This document shows, piece by piece, positions 17,753 to 27,727 of a DNA stretch of 64,000 nt. A program made the position numbers and the translations under genes. Under the pieces are notes generated by a model that worked only from the letters and a program-made list of their open reading frames with translations, was not told the DNA's origin and did no database searches. Position 1 is the stretch's first letter; each line of letters opens with the position of its first letter. The stretch lies in contig JAFGUB010000052.1 in the NCBI GenBank assembly GCA_016938735.1, positions 62,001 to 126,000 on the forward strand. The letters are read 5' to 3'. The DNA is from Campylobacterales bacterium (GTDB lineage: Bacteria > Campylobacterota > Campylobacteria > Campylobacterales > Sulfurimonadaceae).

Positions 17753-19561
17753 ATGGATCAAATAGCCATCAAGCACAACGACGCCATCGTCGATTTGCAA
17801 ACGGCGCACGCACAGGGAATCAGCGGAGAACCTATTCTCTTCGACAACTCCCCCGCTGCGCTGGAGGTACTGCGCCACTCTACGGCCCACCTGATGGCCC
17901 AAGCCATCAAAAACCTCTACACCAACGCCAAATTCTTCGTCGGCCCCGTCGTCAAAGAGGGGTTTTATTACGACTTCAAGGTCGATGAGAGTATCGGCGA
18001 AGAGGATCTTAAAAAGATCGAAACCGAAATGACGCGCCTTGCCAAACTCAAAAGCCCGATCGAGCGCTATGAGATCAGCATGGAGGAGGCCAAGTGCAAA
18101 TTCGCGGATGACGAGCTCAAACTCGCCGTCATGGAGCGCATCCCCTCTGAGACGGTGAGTATCTACCGCCAAGGCGATTTTGAAGATCTCTGCCGCGGGC
18201 CGCATCTGCCAAGCATCGGCGATATCCGCCACTTCAAACTCACCAAAATCGCCGGAGCCTACCTCGGCGGCGACAGCTCCAAAGAGATGCTCACGCGCAT
18301 CTACGGCATCGCCTTTGCCGACAAAGAGAGCCTCAGACTCCACCTGGAGATGCTCGCCGAAGCCGAAAAACGCGACCACCGCAAAATCGGTAACGAAATG
18401 AAGCTCTTCACCTTCCGCGAAGAGGTCGGTGCGGGCTTTCCGATCTGGCTACCTGCGGGTTCTCGCCTGCGCTCACGGCTGGAGCAACTGCTCTTCAAAG
18501 CCCACCGCAAGCGCGGCTATGAGCCGGTACGCGGGCCTGAAATGCTGCGCGCCGATCTGTGGAAAGTGAGCGGACACTACCAAAACTACGGCGAAAATAT
18601 GTACTTCACCCACATCGACGAGCTCGAATTCGGCGTCAAGCCGATGAACTGCGTCGGACACATCAAGGTCTACGAGCAGGATCTGCGCAGCTACCGCGAC
18701 CTGCCGCTGAAGTTTTTCGAATACGGCGTCGTTCACCGCCATGAGATGACGGGTGCGCTGCACGGGCTCTTTCGGGTACGCGAATTTACTCAAGACGATG
18801 CCCACATCTTCTGCACCCCTGATCAGATCGAAGCGCAGATCATCGAAGTGATCGATTTTGTAGACCGCATCATGCGCAGCTTCGGCTTTAGCTACAAAAT
18901 GATGCTCTCGACCAAACCCGAAAAAGCGGTCGGCGACGACAGCGTCTGGGAGACCGCGACGAACGCTCTGCGCACCGCGATGGAGCGCCACAACCTCGCT
19001 TATGACGTAGATGAGGGCGGCGGCGCTTTTTACGGCCCCAAGATCGACATCAAGATCACCGACGCTATCGGGCGCGAGTGGCAGTGCGGCACCGTACAGC
19101 TCGACTTCAACCTCCCCGCGCGCTTTGAGCTGGGCTACACCGCCGAGGGCAACGAGAAGCTGCAACCGGTGATGATTCACCGTGCCATCTTGGGCTCATT
19201 CGAGCGTTTTATCGGAATTCTGACCGAGCACTATGCCGGAGAGTTCCCGATGTTCGTAGCACCCACGCAGGTGGCCATCGTCCCCATCGCTCCAAGCCAC
19301 GAAGCCTATGCTAAAGAATTATCGGATAAACTAATGGACATTGGTGCGGACTGTGAGGTGTTCGATAAGAACGAAAGCCTCAACAAGCGGATCCGTACGG
19401 CGGAAAAGGGGCGTGTACCTATGATCATCGTTTTGGGTGACGAAGAGGTGAACGCACGCAGCGTGGCGGTGCGCGATCGACGCAAGCGCGAACAATACAA
19501 TCTGGGCGAAGCGGAATTTATCGCCCTGATCCAACAACAACTCAATGAGGTACATTTTTGA
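17753..19561 (+). CDS. thrS: Threonyl-tRNA synthetase
   Basis: A 602-residue class II synthetase that charges tRNA-Thr. The N-terminal editing region ([10 protein letters not shown]), the catalytic core (MNCVGH zinc-site motif, [13 protein letters not shown]) and the C-terminal anticodon-binding domain are all present. Length matches the short Campylobacterota form, which lacks most of the TGS region. AACAGGAA lies before ATG 17753; a longer frame begins at 17615 but lacks support. It begins the run thrS-infC-rpmI-rplT and its stop overlaps the infC start. A one-mismatch palindrome copy (CTACATGTAA, 17727-17736) lies in its leader. Confidence 0.96.
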   Translation: MDQIAIKHNDAIVDLQTAHAQGISGEPILFDNSPAALEVLRHSTAHLMAQAIKNLYTNAKFFVGPVVKEGFYYDFKVDESIGEEDLKKIETEMTRLAKLKSPIERYEISMEEAKCKFADDELKLAVMERIPSETVSIYRQGDFEDLCRGPHLPSIGDIRHFKLTKIAGAYLGGDSSKEMLTRIYGIAFADKESLRLHLEMLAEAEKRDHRKIGNEMKLFTFREEVGAGFPIWLPAGSRLRSRLEQLLFKAHRKRGYEPVRGPEMLRADLWKVSGHYQNYGENMYFTHIDELEFGVKPMNCVGHIKVYEQDLRSYRDLPLKFFEYGVVHRHEMTGALHGLFRVREFTQDDAHIFCTPDQIEAQIIEVIDFVDRIMRSFGFSYKMMLSTKPEKAVGDDSVWETATNALRTAMERHNLAYDVDEGGGAFYGPKIDIKITDAIGREWQCGTVQLDFNLPARFELGYTAEGNEKLQPVMIHRAILGSFERFIGILTEHYAGEFPMFVAPTQVAIVPIAPSHEAYAKELSDKLMDIGADCEVFDKNESLNKRIRTAEKGRVPMIIVLGDEEVNARSVAVRDRRKREQYNLGEAEFIALIQQQLNEVHF

Positions 19562-20097
19562 ATAACACCAAAAAGCAAGACAAAGTGATCATGAATGAGG
19601 ACATTCGTGTCCCCCAAGTACGCTGCAACGTAGACGGCGGCGAAACCCTCGGCATCATCTCGACCGACGAAGCGATGAAGATCGCCAACGACATGGGACT
19701 GGATCTCGTGCTTATCGCCCCCACTGCCAATCCTCCGGTCGCCAAGGTCATGAACTACGGCAAGTTCAAGTACCAAGAAGAGAAAAAGGTTAAAGAGCAG
19801 CGCAAAAAGCAGACCAAAATTGAGATCAAAGAGATCAAACTCTCTGTCAAAATTGCCGATAACGACATCGGCTATAAAGTTAAACATGCCAGAGAGTTTA
19901 TCGAAGAGGGCAAACATGTCAAATTCCGCGTCTTTTTACGCGGGCGTGAAATGGCTCACCCCGAAGCCGCCAAAGAGGTGCTTGATCGCATTTGGCCTAT
20001 GATGGAAGACATCGCCATGCTTGATCAGCCCCCGCGTCTTGAAGGACGCTACTTCAACATGCAAGTCATCCCCCTGCGCGACGAAAAGAAAAAGTAG
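19558..20097 (+). CDS. infC: Translation initiation factor IF-3
   Basis: A 179-residue IF-3 with both domains: the N-terminal half ([27 protein letters not shown] signature near residue 65) and the C-terminal domain with [13 protein letters not shown]. It starts with TTG at 19558, overlapping the thrS stop (TTGA), with GAGG seven bases before. A rare start codon is typical of infC and allows IF-3 to repress its own translation. Confidence 0.95.
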   Translation: MNNTKKQDKVIMNEDIRVPQVRCNVDGGETLGIISTDEAMKIANDMGLDLVLIAPTANPPVAKVMNYGKFKYQEEKKVKEQRKKQTKIEIKEIKLSVKIADNDIGYKVKHAREFIEEGKHVKFRVFLRGREMAHPEAAKEVLDRIWPMMEDIAMLDQPPRLEGRYFNMQVIPLRDEKKK

Positions 20098-20151
20098 CCC
20101 GGCCCAGTGCCGCAGGCTGCAATTTTTCTTTCATTATCAGCAATTTTCCTG

Positions 20152-20157
20152 TATAAT
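20152..20157 (+). promoter_or_regulatory. Possible -10 element before rpmI
   Basis: TATAAT preceded by T-rich sequence, 43 bases upstream of rpmI in the infC-rpmI gap. It could give separate transcription of the two ribosomal protein genes. Confidence 0.4.
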
Positions 20158-20199
20158 TCCAGACTCGTTTTAGAGAAAATTTGATAAAGGAGTCACTCG

Positions 20200-20391
20200 A
20201 TGCCAAAGATGAAATCCGTCAAGGCCGCCGTCAAGCGTTTTCGTATCAAGAAAAACGGCACCATCAAACGCGGTAGCGCGTTTCGCCGCCATATCTTGAC
20301 CAAACAAGATGCCGCGACACGCCGCGAACAAAACAGCCCGAAACTGGTACACTCTACCAATATCGCCGCCATCAAAGAGATGATCAAGTAA
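20200..20391 (+). CDS. rpmI: Ribosomal protein L35 (bL35)
   Basis: A 63-residue, very basic protein of the large subunit with the conserved start MPKMKS and [29 protein letters not shown] lies before the start. It is followed by rplT after a 99-base gap. Confidence 0.96.
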   Translation: MPKMKSVKAAVKRFRIKKNGTIKRGSAFRRHILTKQDAATRREQNSPKLVHSTNIAAIKEMIK

Positions 20392-20450
20392 GTTGATCCC
20401 ATCCATTCCCCAGCGCTCATAGCGTGGGCAAGTCCGCAAAAGCGGCACCT

Positions 20451-20469
20451 TTACATGTAAACATGTAAC
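20451..20469. repeat. Overlapping double copy of the palindrome upstream of rplT
   Basis: An exact TTACATGTAA (20451-20460) is followed without a gap by ACATGTAAC (20461-20469), so ACATGTAA occurs twice at a 9-base period. It lies in the rpmI-rplT gap, 22 bases before the rplT start, where L20 autoregulation acts in some bacteria. Confidence 0.85.
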
Positions 20470-20490
20470 GGGTCAAGAAAAAGGAAAAAT

Positions 20491-20844
20491 ATGCCAAGAG
20501 TTAAAACCGGTGTCGTACGCCGCCGCCGCCACAAGAAAGTCCTAAAAGCCGCCAGAGGTTTCTTCTCAGGTAGAAGAAAACACTTCCGTAAAGCCAAAGA
20601 GCAGCTAGAACGCTCAATGTATTATGCGTTTCGCGACCGCAAACAGAAAAAACGCGAATTTCGTAAATTGTGGATCATTCGTATCAACGCGGCCTGCCGC
20701 CTGAACGATATCAGCTATTCACGCTTTATGAACGGTCTGAACAAAGCAGGCATCGAGCTTGACCGTAAAATCCTTGCCGATATGGCCATGAACGACGCAA
20801 AAGCCTTCAGCACTACCGTCGCAGCAGCCAAAGCGGCCCTCTAA
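20491..20844 (+). CDS. rplT: Ribosomal protein L20 (bL20)
   Basis: A 117-residue basic protein needed early in large-subunit assembly. Family signatures [18 protein letters not shown] and [19 protein letters not shown] are present. AAAAGGAAAA precedes the start. It is the last gene of the thrS-infC-rpmI-rplT run, with a hairpin after the stop. Confidence 0.97.
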   Translation: MPRVKTGVVRRRRHKKVLKAARGFFSGRRKHFRKAKEQLERSMYYAFRDRKQKKREFRKLWIIRINAACRLNDISYSRFMNGLNKAGIELDRKILADMAMNDAKAFSTTVAAAKAAL

Positions 20845-20853
20845 AACCAGCAT

Positions 20854-20873
20854 CGGAAGCGCTTGCGCTTCCG
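20854..20873 (+). terminator. Hairpin after rplT
   Basis: CGGAAGCGC-TT-GCGCTTCCG is a perfect nine-pair stem with a two-base loop, nine bases after the rplT stop. Only a short GTTT follows, so it may be a weak terminator or an mRNA end that serves both convergent genes. Confidence 0.6.
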
Positions 20874-20877
20874 GTTT

Positions 20878-21114
20878 CTACTCCACTTCGTACCCACGCT
20901 CCAAGAGACACTTCAAACACTCACCGCTCGGTTTGGGCGTTGCCGAAGCTTCCGCATCTTTTTGGTCGTAATAGCGGCACTCCGATAGATCGCGCGCCAG
21001 CATCTGTTCACTATGGTCATGCGGACAGATCAAACCGTTAAAAGTGATCCGTTTGGATGTACATCCACCCAACAAAACAGCTACCAAAAACATTACATGT
21101 AAGCCTCTATTCAT
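20878..21114 (-). CDS. Small Cys-containing lipoprotein
   Basis: A 78-residue lipoprotein (lipobox LLGGC). The mature part has a CPHDH segment and ends with CLKCLLERGYEVE, so it has several Cys and His residues that could bind metal. No family recognised. The start at 21114 follows AAGGAG; it overlaps the end of thyX by 8 bases. A TTACATGTAA copy (21093-21102) is inside the signal peptide. Confidence 0.68.
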   Translation of the reverse strand: MNRGLHVMFLVAVLLGGCTSKRITFNGLICPHDHSEQMLARDLSECRYYDQKDAEASATPKPSGECLKCLLERGYEVE

Positions 21115-21733
21115 GGCCTTCTCCTTTGATTGATGCCGCAAAAAGGTATTGATGATCTTGCGGAACTGCGCCATAGAGCGTATGCGCCAAATCCCGTATC
21201 TCCCAAAGTGCCGCCTTGTCGCTGCGCAAAGAGAGGAAGTTTTGCAGACTTCTGGCGTTGATGCTCCAGGTAAGCTCCGTTTTATAGCTCTCGGGCAAGC
21301 AGTATTTAGCGCGGTCGTTGCTGATGCCTGCTGCGAGCACTTGGCGCAGGTTCTCCAGCGCCAGCACGCTCATTTGATCCACCATCTCGACGCCTGTGAG
21401 CACCAGATACTGCGCCGCACGCTCAAGCTGTGTTGCTTCAAAGGGTGCTTCTTCTTTGAGCTCTTTAAGGGTGTAGCGGGTGCTTTTGACTGAAAGCGAG
21501 GCCATACGGTGACGGGCAAGCTCTTGAAGCAGTGCGCGGCTAACGCCTTCGATATAAAAAGTGTAGTGCAGATGCTCCAGTGTCGAAGCGTGCTTAAATT
21601 TATTGCCCACGCGGTCAATGAGCTCGCGGTCTTTTTCGCCGCCTTGATCGCTCTTATCGAAACTCTGCCAACAGGTGCGGATCGCATCGGCGCAGACGAT
21701 GAGCGGGGTATGATGTATGAGGGTGACAATCAT
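21107..21733 (-). CDS. thyX: Flavin-dependent thymidylate synthase
   Basis: A 208-residue ThyX, which makes dTMP from dUMP with FAD and methylene-tetrahydrofolate. The diagnostic motif is present as RHRMASLSVKSTRY (RHRxxSxxxxSxRY). Substrate-contacting residues near LPESYKTELTWSINARSL also fit. AAGGAG lies before the start. ThyX replaces ThyA in most Campylobacterota. Confidence 0.94.
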   Translation of the reverse strand: MIVTLIHHTPLIVCADAIRTCWQSFDKSDQGGEKDRELIDRVGNKFKHASTLEHLHYTFYIEGVSRALLQELARHRMASLSVKSTRYTLKELKEEAPFEATQLERAAQYLVLTGVEMVDQMSVLALENLRQVLAAGISNDRAKYCLPESYKTELTWSINARSLQNFLSLRSDKAALWEIRDLAHTLYGAVPQDHQYLFAASIKGEGHE

Positions 21734-21781
21734 GGATGCTCCTTAAGAAAGAGCATTGTACATGTAAAGCCCTTAGGGGAT

Positions 21782-23887
21782 TTACATGACGAAGACGTGC
21801 GGTACGATGAAGGGGTATTTCTTCTGCTTACGGTAGATGTGCTTGCGTACGACCTGACGAATATCGTTCTCCATCGATCTGGGATTTTCGATGTGGTTGG
21901 GCTTGACGTTGACCATAAACTGCTCCAGCACATCTTCGATCTCTTTGGCAAATGCGCGGTCGTTTTTGTCGCTCACCAAGCCAAAAGAGGTGACGCGCGG
22001 TCGGGTGATCAGCGTCGAATCGGCTTCGCTCACCTGCGCAATGATCAGCACCACGCCATCTGTGGCCATCTTCTGACGATCAATAATGATGTCATCTTCG
22101 ATCTGATGGTTGTTTTGGTTGTCGATGTAGGTTTTGCCCACTTTAACCGTTTTGGCTTTGCGCATATATTTTGGGGCGACTTCGATACAATCACCATCGC
22201 TCATCAACAAAATATTGCGCTCCGGCACCCCGCAGTCGATCGCCGTCTGACGGTGGCGCATAATGTGGTTGTACTCACCGTGAATCGGCAAGAAAAACTT
22301 AGGGTTCGTGAGGCGCAACATCAATTTCTGCTCTTCAATACTGGCGTGACCCGAGACGTGGATGTCACGGTCTGAATAGACCATGGCACCGGCACGTTGA
22401 AGGTGGTTAAGCATCCCTGAGATCGACGCTTCGTTGCCCGGAATGGGACGGGCTGAGAGGATGATCAGATCGGTCGGCTTGATCTTGATATGGCGGTGCT
22501 CGCCGATGGCCATACGAAAGAGTGCAGAGTTGGCTTCACCCTGACTGCCCGTCGTCACAATCAACACGTCTTTGTCGCTGATCTTGGAGACATACTCCGC
22601 ATCGACGAAGATCCCCTTGGGAAAGCGCACATAGTCATACTGCATTGCCGTCTCAAGGTTGCGCTCCATCGAGCGGCCGATCACACAGACCTTGCGGTTG
22701 TATTTGACGCCGTACTGAATTGCCTGATAGACACGGTGGACGTTGGAGCTAAAGGTCGAGAGGATGACCCGACCCTCTGCCTTGGAGAAGATGCGATCAA
22801 GCGCCGGAGCGACAGAGAGCTCGCTGGGCGTATGCTCTTTGTTGTACGAGTTGGTCGAATCCGAAAGTAGACACAACACTCCTTGCTCACCGTAATGGGC
22901 AAAACGGTGCAGGTCCGCCGTGTAACCGTCTACCGGCGTATGGTCGATCTTGAAGTCGCCCGTATGAATGATCGTACCCGCTTCCGTCTTGATGGCCAAG
23001 GATGAAGAGTCGATGATGGAGTGGGTCATGTGCATCCACTCGATCTCAAAATCATTGCCGATTTTGTACACTTCGCGCTTGACGATGGGGTTGAAATAGC
23101 GTCTAAAGTCTTTGATGTGGTGCTCATCAAATTTAGCGCCGATCATCGCCAGCGGCAGAGGTGTGCCGTAAATCGGAAACTGCATCTCTTTAAACAGATA
23201 AGGCACCGCCCCGATATGGTCTTCGTGGGCGTGGGTGATGATCACCGCCACAATTTTGCTCTTGATCTCTCTGAGATAGGTAAAGTCGGGAACAAGGATA
23301 TCGACGCCATGCATTTCACCGTCAGGAAAACTCATACCGACGTCAATCACAATCGCTTCATTGTCCGTCTCAATCACCGTGATATTGCCGCCGATCTCGC
23401 CCAAACCGCCTAGCGGGGTAATGCGTACTTTAGCATTACTTTCAAGGTTGACCTTGTAGTGCGGGTTGAGCCTATTTTTGTGCATCTCTTGATTTTTTTT
23501 GACAAAATCAAGCAGATTTTTATCAACCGGTGTCGCACCGCCTCTGCGTCCGCCGCCTGAGGAGATGGTATCGCTACCCTTGGGCGCTCCGCTCGAACGA
23601 CCGGAACTGCCGCGGTTGCCACGGTCGCGGTTGCCCTCGCGCGGGCTGCCCTCCTCACGGGGTTCTCTGGCTTCTCGTGGTTCGCGCGGCTCTCTTGGCT
23701 CGCGGCTCTCTCTGCCTTCGCGCGGTTCGCGGTTGCGGTTTCTGTTGTCGTTTTGGGGTTTTTCGCCGGAATGGTCGTCTTTGCGGTTGCGGTTGGGACG
23801 TCTGCGGCGGCGGTTTTCGCCTGTTTTGGCTGCGGGTGCAGCATCCGGAGTGTGGGGGGTAGCAGTTGCTTCGATGTCGTTTGCCAT
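21782..23887 (-). CDS. rnj: Ribonuclease J
   Basis: A 701-residue metallo-beta-lactamase/beta-CASP nuclease, the main 5'-end-dependent mRNA decay enzyme of Campylobacterota. The zinc motif THAHEDHIG is in the core, with the beta-CASP domain and C-terminal domain following. The first 135 residues are a low-complexity, disordered tail rich in Arg, Glu, Pro, Asn and Gly, including about six REP-type triplets around residues 60-80. Such tails occur on Helicobacter RNase J and bind RNA or the RhpA helicase. The next gene upstream is rsmA. Confidence 0.93.
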   Translation of the reverse strand: MANDIEATATPHTPDAAPAAKTGENRRRRRPNRNRKDDHSGEKPQNDNRNRNREPREGRESREPREPREPREAREPREEGSPREGNRDRGNRGSSGRSSGAPKGSDTISSGGGRRGGATPVDKNLLDFVKKNQEMHKNRLNPHYKVNLESNAKVRITPLGGLGEIGGNITVIETDNEAIVIDVGMSFPDGEMHGVDILVPDFTYLREIKSKIVAVIITHAHEDHIGAVPYLFKEMQFPIYGTPLPLAMIGAKFDEHHIKDFRRYFNPIVKREVYKIGNDFEIEWMHMTHSIIDSSSLAIKTEAGTIIHTGDFKIDHTPVDGYTADLHRFAHYGEQGVLCLLSDSTNSYNKEHTPSELSVAPALDRIFSKAEGRVILSTFSSNVHRVYQAIQYGVKYNRKVCVIGRSMERNLETAMQYDYVRFPKGIFVDAEYVSKISDKDVLIVTTGSQGEANSALFRMAIGEHRHIKIKPTDLIILSARPIPGNEASISGMLNHLQRAGAMVYSDRDIHVSGHASIEEQKLMLRLTNPKFFLPIHGEYNHIMRHRQTAIDCGVPERNILLMSDGDCIEVAPKYMRKAKTVKVGKTYIDNQNNHQIEDDIIIDRQKMATDGVVLIIAQVSEADSTLITRPRVTSFGLVSDKNDRAFAKEIEDVLEQFMVNVKPNHIENPRSMENDIRQVVRKHIYRKQKKYPFIVPHVFVM

Positions 23888-23896
23888 CCGAATTCC

Positions 23897-24670
23897 TTAA
23901 TGTAGCTTCAAATATAGCCGGTGATAGTCGGGTGTCCCTACCTGATGAGGTCTGATGGAAGGCTCTAGCCCAAGCTGCGCGAAGGCGGCTTCAAGCAGAG
24001 GCTTACCGTAGCGCGTGGAGAGATTTTTATGTAGCGTTTTACGCGGTTGTGTGAAGGCCGCGCGCAACATGGCTTCAAACGCTTCATCATTCCGATCTGC
24101 CGTTTTTAAAAGGAGCAGTACGGCAGAATCGACTTTGGGTGGAGGATCAAAAGCCTCAGGCGGAACAATCGTCACAATCGACGGCTGCGCCACACTTTGG
24201 GCAATGACACTCAGTGCCCCAAAGTTACTCTCTCCAGCTTCCGCAGCGAACTTTTCCGCCACTTCACGCTGCACCATCACAAGCAGATGACGACACATGG
24301 GATCGGCGAGCGCTTTTAGGATAATATTAGTCGCAATGTAATAGGGCAAATTTGCCACTAAATCATACGGCTCATCCAAAAGCTGCATCTTCCAGGCGTC
24401 TAAAACATCTCCGCATCGGAGCGTAAGGCGGCCGGTAGTGATCGCATCATGAAAACGGTCGTTCAAATACTTGCATAAATCGGTATCGACCTCAAAAGCG
24501 GTGACACTTTTGACTTCAACTAAGAACCTAGTCAAATCACCTAAGCCAGGCCCGATTTCAGCGATTTTATGGCTGTTTTTGGGCATCGATTGGATGATTT
24601 TGTGTAAAACGCTCTCATCTTTGAGAAAGTTTTGACCAAACTGTTTTTTGGCAACATGGGCTTTGTGCAT
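23897..24670 (-). CDS. rsmA: 16S rRNA dimethyladenosine transferase
   Basis: A 257-residue KsgA-type enzyme that dimethylates two adenosines at the 3' end of 16S rRNA. Motifs: KKQFGQNFL near the N-terminus, the SAM loop IGPGLGDLT, and the catalytic NLPYYIAT. A longer frame starts at 24715, but the family normally begins close to HVAKKQFGQNFL, so ATG 24670 is preferred; neither start has a strong ribosome-binding site. Confidence 0.94.
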   Translation of the reverse strand: MHKAHVAKKQFGQNFLKDESVLHKIIQSMPKNSHKIAEIGPGLGDLTRFLVEVKSVTAFEVDTDLCKYLNDRFHDAITTGRLTLRCGDVLDAWKMQLLDEPYDLVANLPYYIATNIILKALADPMCRHLLVMVQREVAEKFAAEAGESNFGALSVIAQSVAQPSIVTIVPPEAFDPPPKVDSAVLLLLKTADRNDEAFEAMLRAAFTQPRKTLHKNLSTRYGKPLLEAAFAQLGLEPSIRPHQVGTPDYHRLYLKLH

Positions 24671-24748
24671 GGGGGATTCTACCCAAGACTCACTTACAAA
24701 TAGATAACATTTCACAATACAGCGTCACTACGCTAAGCACCGATACTT

Positions 24749-24774
24749 TATAATGCGCCAAACGTTACATGTAA
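24749..24774 (+). promoter_or_regulatory. hisF promoter -10 with TTACATGTAA in the leader
   Basis: TATAAT (24749-24754) is followed 10 bases later by an exact TTACATGTAA (24765-24774), nine bases before the hisF ATG. The palindrome thus covers the expected ribosome-binding region, and hisF has no better Shine-Dalgarno than AAAGAG directly after it. Confidence 0.5.
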
Positions 24775-24783
24775 AGAGCGCTC

Positions 24784-25542
24784 ATGGACTATTTCGCTAA
24801 ACGCATCATCCCCTGTCTCGACGTCAAAGACGGTCGTGTCGTCAAAGGGGTCAATTTCGTCGGTCTACGCGACGCCGGAGACCCCGTGGAGGTGGCCAAA
24901 CGCTACAACGAAGAGGGAGCCGATGAGCTCACTTTTCTGGATATCACCGCCAGCCACGAGAACCGCGATACCATCGTGCATATCGTCGAAGAGGTGGCCA
25001 AACATGTCTTTATCCCGCTCACGGTGGGTGGGGGCATCCGCAAACTCGATGACATTTACGCCCTGCTCAATGTCGGCTGCGACAAGGTCAGCGTCAACTC
25101 CGCCGCGATCAAGCGCCCCGAGCTGATCGATGAAGGGGCCAAACGCTTCGGCGCCCAGTGCATCGTCGTCGCGATTGACGTCAAAAAAACGGGCGACAAG
25201 TACCATGTCTACCTCAACGGCGGACGGGTCGATACGGGGCTAGACGCGATGGAGTGGGCGCGCGAAGCGGTGGATCGCGGCGCGGGAGAGATACTGCTCA
25301 CCTCGATGGACACCGACGGCACCAAGACGGGTTTTGATATTCCCATCACCCAAGCAATCAGCGAGATGGTACATGTACCCGTCATCGCCAGCGGCGGCGC
25401 GGGGACGATGGAGCACATCAAAGAGGCGTTTGAGCACGGAGCCGACGCGGCGCTGGCGGCGAGTATCTTTCACTTCAAAGAGATCGAGATTATGGAGCTT
25501 AAGCGCTATTTGTCGCAAAACGGGATTCCGGTACGGCTATGA
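24784..25542 (+). CDS. hisF: Imidazole glycerol phosphate synthase, cyclase subunit
   Basis: A 252-residue (beta/alpha)8 enzyme of histidine biosynthesis that pairs with HisH. Both phosphate-binding halves are visible: [15 protein letters not shown] with catalytic Asp near residue 11, [10 protein letters not shown] with the second Asp, and [14 protein letters not shown]. The stop overlaps the next start as ATGA. A near-palindrome GTACATGTAC is at 25369-25378. Confidence 0.97.
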   Translation: MDYFAKRIIPCLDVKDGRVVKGVNFVGLRDAGDPVEVAKRYNEEGADELTFLDITASHENRDTIVHIVEEVAKHVFIPLTVGGGIRKLDDIYALLNVGCDKVSVNSAAIKRPELIDEGAKRFGAQCIVVAIDVKKTGDKYHVYLNGGRVDTGLDAMEWAREAVDRGAGEILLTSMDTDGTKTGFDIPITQAISEMVHVPVIASGGAGTMEHIKEAFEHGADAALAASIFHFKEIEIMELKRYLSQNGIPVRL

Positions 25543-26063
25543 TTCTGTGCGCCGGAAACATCGAAAGCTTCGACTTCGCTACCCCCATCGGCATCGGCCT
25601 TGTGGAGGCGGCGATGAACGTGACGCGGCTCTGTCTTTTCGATAAGCCCGAATACCTCCTTTTTATCGGCAGTGCGGGCAGTTACGGCGACTTTGGGCTA
25701 CTGGAGCTGGTGGAGTCCAAAACCGCCGCCAATATCGAACTCTCGATGCTGCAAAACCAATCCTACACCCCGCTGGACAATGTGGTCTCAAGCTACAGCG
25801 GTAGCGGGCACGACGCCATCGTCAACTCCTCCAACTACATCACCACCGACGCCGCGCTTGCGCAAAAGATGCTTGGGCTAGGCGTCGGTATCGAAAATAT
25901 GGAATTTTTTGCGGTGATGCGGGTAGCGCAGGAGTTCGGCATCAGCGCGGGCGGACTCTTTTGCATCACCAACTACTGCGATGCGCAAGCGCATAGTGAC
26001 TTTCTTAAAAACCATGAAGCCGCCAAGGCCAAACTCTCCTTACATGTAAAGGCACGCCGCTGA
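25539..26063 (+). CDS. Purine nucleoside phosphorylase-superfamily protein
   Basis: A 174-residue protein with features of the nucleoside phosphorylase/MTA-SAH nucleosidase fold: [10 protein letters not shown] near residue 43, and the base/ribose-binding loop [16 protein letters not shown] near residue 128. It is shorter than the usual 230 residues and the substrate is unclear; a futalosine-like or MTA substrate is possible. It is coupled to hisF (ATGA) and to rlmN (TGATG). A TTACATGTAA copy (26040-26049) encodes LHVK at the C-terminus. Confidence 0.7.
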   Translation: MILCAGNIESFDFATPIGIGLVEAAMNVTRLCLFDKPEYLLFIGSAGSYGDFGLLELVESKTAANIELSMLQNQSYTPLDNVVSSYSGSGHDAIVNSSNYITTDAALAQKMLGLGVGIENMEFFAVMRVAQEFGISAGGLFCITNYCDAQAHSDFLKNHEAAKAKLSLHVKARR

Positions 26064-27133
26064 TGAAACCGACGATTTTAGACTTCACCAAAGAAGAACT
26101 CGCCTACCATGTAAAGCCCGCTTTTCGCGCCAAACAGATCTTCGGATGGGTTTATCATCAATATGCGCAAGATTTTATGCAGATGGAGAATCTGCCCAAA
26201 GCCCTACGATCAGAGCTTGCTGAGCGCTTTGACATCATGCCTCTCTTGATGGTGCGCAAAGAGGAGTCGAGTGACGGCACCCTCAAATACCTCTTCGCGC
26301 TGCGCGACGGTAAAACAATCGAAACGGTACTGCTGCGCATGAAAGAGGAGTGGGTGGATGAAGAGGGAGTCAAACACGCCTCGCGCTACACGGTGTGCGT
26401 CTCGACGCAGGTGGGCTGCAAGGTGGGCTGTTCGTTTTGTCTCACCGCCAAAGGGGGGTTCACGCGCGATCTGGGTGCGGGTGAGATCGTGGCGCAGATT
26501 TTGGCGGTCAAAATCGATCAGGGCCTGGAAGCCGCCAGACGGCTCAACATCGTCTATATGGGCATGGGCGAACCGCTGGATAACCTTGAGAACCTCGCCA
26601 AAGCGATTAATATCATCAAAGACGAAGAGGGTCTCTCAATCTCCGGCAAACGCCAGACGGTCTCCACCAGCGGGCTCTCGACCAAGATCGACAAACTCGG
26701 CGCCATGGATCTGGGCGTACACATCGCCATCAGCCTGCACGCGGTGGATGACGATCTGCGCAGCGAACTGATTCCGATGAACAAAGCCTACAATATCGCC
26801 TCGATCATCGACGCGGTCAAGCGCTTTCCCATCGACACGCGCAAACGGGTGATGTTTGAATATCTGGTCATCAAAGACAAAAACGACGACTTAGACTCCG
26901 CCAAAAAGTTGGTCAAACTCCTAAGCGGCATCAAGGCCAAGGTCAATCTGATCTACTTCAACCCCTATCCGGGCGGATTGTACGAGCGCCCCGACGAGGC
27001 GAGTATGAAGGCCTTTAGCGACTACTGCATCGCTCACGGTCTGCTCTGCACCATCCGCGACTCCAAGGGGCTTGATATCAGCGCCGCCTGCGGCCAGCTC
27101 AAAGAGAAAACCCAAGAAGAATTAAAGGCTTAA
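26063..27133 (+). CDS. rlmN: 23S rRNA (adenine2503-C2)-methyltransferase
   Basis: A 356-residue radical-SAM enzyme that methylates A2503 of 23S rRNA and A37 of some tRNAs. The iron-sulfur motif CKVGCSFC has Cys at 119, 123 and 126; the methyl-carrying Cys is in SAACGQL near the C-terminus. MGMGEPLDN and [11 protein letters not shown] also match the family. Confidence 0.96.
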   Translation: MKPTILDFTKEELAYHVKPAFRAKQIFGWVYHQYAQDFMQMENLPKALRSELAERFDIMPLLMVRKEESSDGTLKYLFALRDGKTIETVLLRMKEEWVDEEGVKHASRYTVCVSTQVGCKVGCSFCLTAKGGFTRDLGAGEIVAQILAVKIDQGLEAARRLNIVYMGMGEPLDNLENLAKAINIIKDEEGLSISGKRQTVSTSGLSTKIDKLGAMDLGVHIAISLHAVDDDLRSELIPMNKAYNIASIIDAVKRFPIDTRKRVMFEYLVIKDKNDDLDSAKKLVKLLSGIKAKVNLIYFNPYPGGLYERPDEASMKAFSDYCIAHGLLCTIRDSKGLDISAACGQLKEKTQEELKA

Positions 27134-27135
27134 TT

Positions 27136-27240
27136 ATGGATACCACTACGCTTATTTTGCTCGTCTTTATCGCCGTTGTCGTCATTATAGGGATCGGCGG
27201 CTTTTTGTGGGCCGTCAACCAAAAGGATGAGGAGCGTTAA
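27136..27240 (+). CDS. ccoS: CcoS-like cbb3 oxidase assembly peptide
   Basis: A 34-residue single-span membrane peptide starting two bases after rlmN. The pattern (hydrophobic span, then FLWAVNQKDEER) matches CcoS, which is needed to insert cofactors into cbb3-type cytochrome oxidase. The family usually ends with an acidic patch after the FxWAV motif, as here. No other cco genes are in the window, so the name rests on the short motif. Confidence 0.6.
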   Translation: MDTTTLILLVFIAVVVIIGIGGFLWAVNQKDEER

Positions 27241-27242
27241 AC

Positions 27243-27701
27243 ATGAGCAGCGAACTTGAGTGGAGCGACATCTACAAACTGGGCATCGACGAGATCGACG
27301 CACAGCACCACAAACTCTTCGATATCGTCCATGAGATCTTCGCGCTCAGCGACCATCCGGGCGTCAAAGAGGAGATCAAACGGATTTTTTATGAGCTCAG
27401 TGCCTACATGGCCACCCACTTCGCCGATGAAGAGCGCTACATGCAGAGCATCGGCTTTCCCGAACTCGAAGCCCACCGCCAACGCCATGAGCAGATCATC
27501 ATCCAAACCGCCAACATCCTCAAAACCACCAAACCCTCCGCCGGAGTGAGCATCATCAAAACCAAGATGAAGGTCGCCGCCAAACAGCTTCTTGTCGATC
27601 ACATCGTCAACGAAGATATGAAGATTAAACTCTACCTAGCCGGACTGCGCAAGCGCGACCACGAAGCCGCACAAACGATCATTGCGCTCGATGAGCTATA
27701 A
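27243..27701 (+). CDS. Bacteriohaemerythrin
   Basis: A 152-residue O2-binding di-iron protein. The ligand pattern is complete: DEIDAQHHKLFDI, HFADEERYM, HRQRHEQI and HIVNEDMKI. It may store or sense O2, supply it to oxidase, or protect O2-sensitive enzymes such as nitrogenase. GAGGAG lies before the start, within the end of the ccoS-like gene. Confidence 0.9.
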   Translation: MSSELEWSDIYKLGIDEIDAQHHKLFDIVHEIFALSDHPGVKEEIKRIFYELSAYMATHFADEERYMQSIGFPELEAHRQRHEQIIIQTANILKTTKPSAGVSIIKTKMKVAAKQLLVDHIVNEDMKIKLYLAGLRKRDHEAAQTIIALDEL

Positions 27702-27727
27702 TCACACCAAAACACCAAGGAGTTTCT

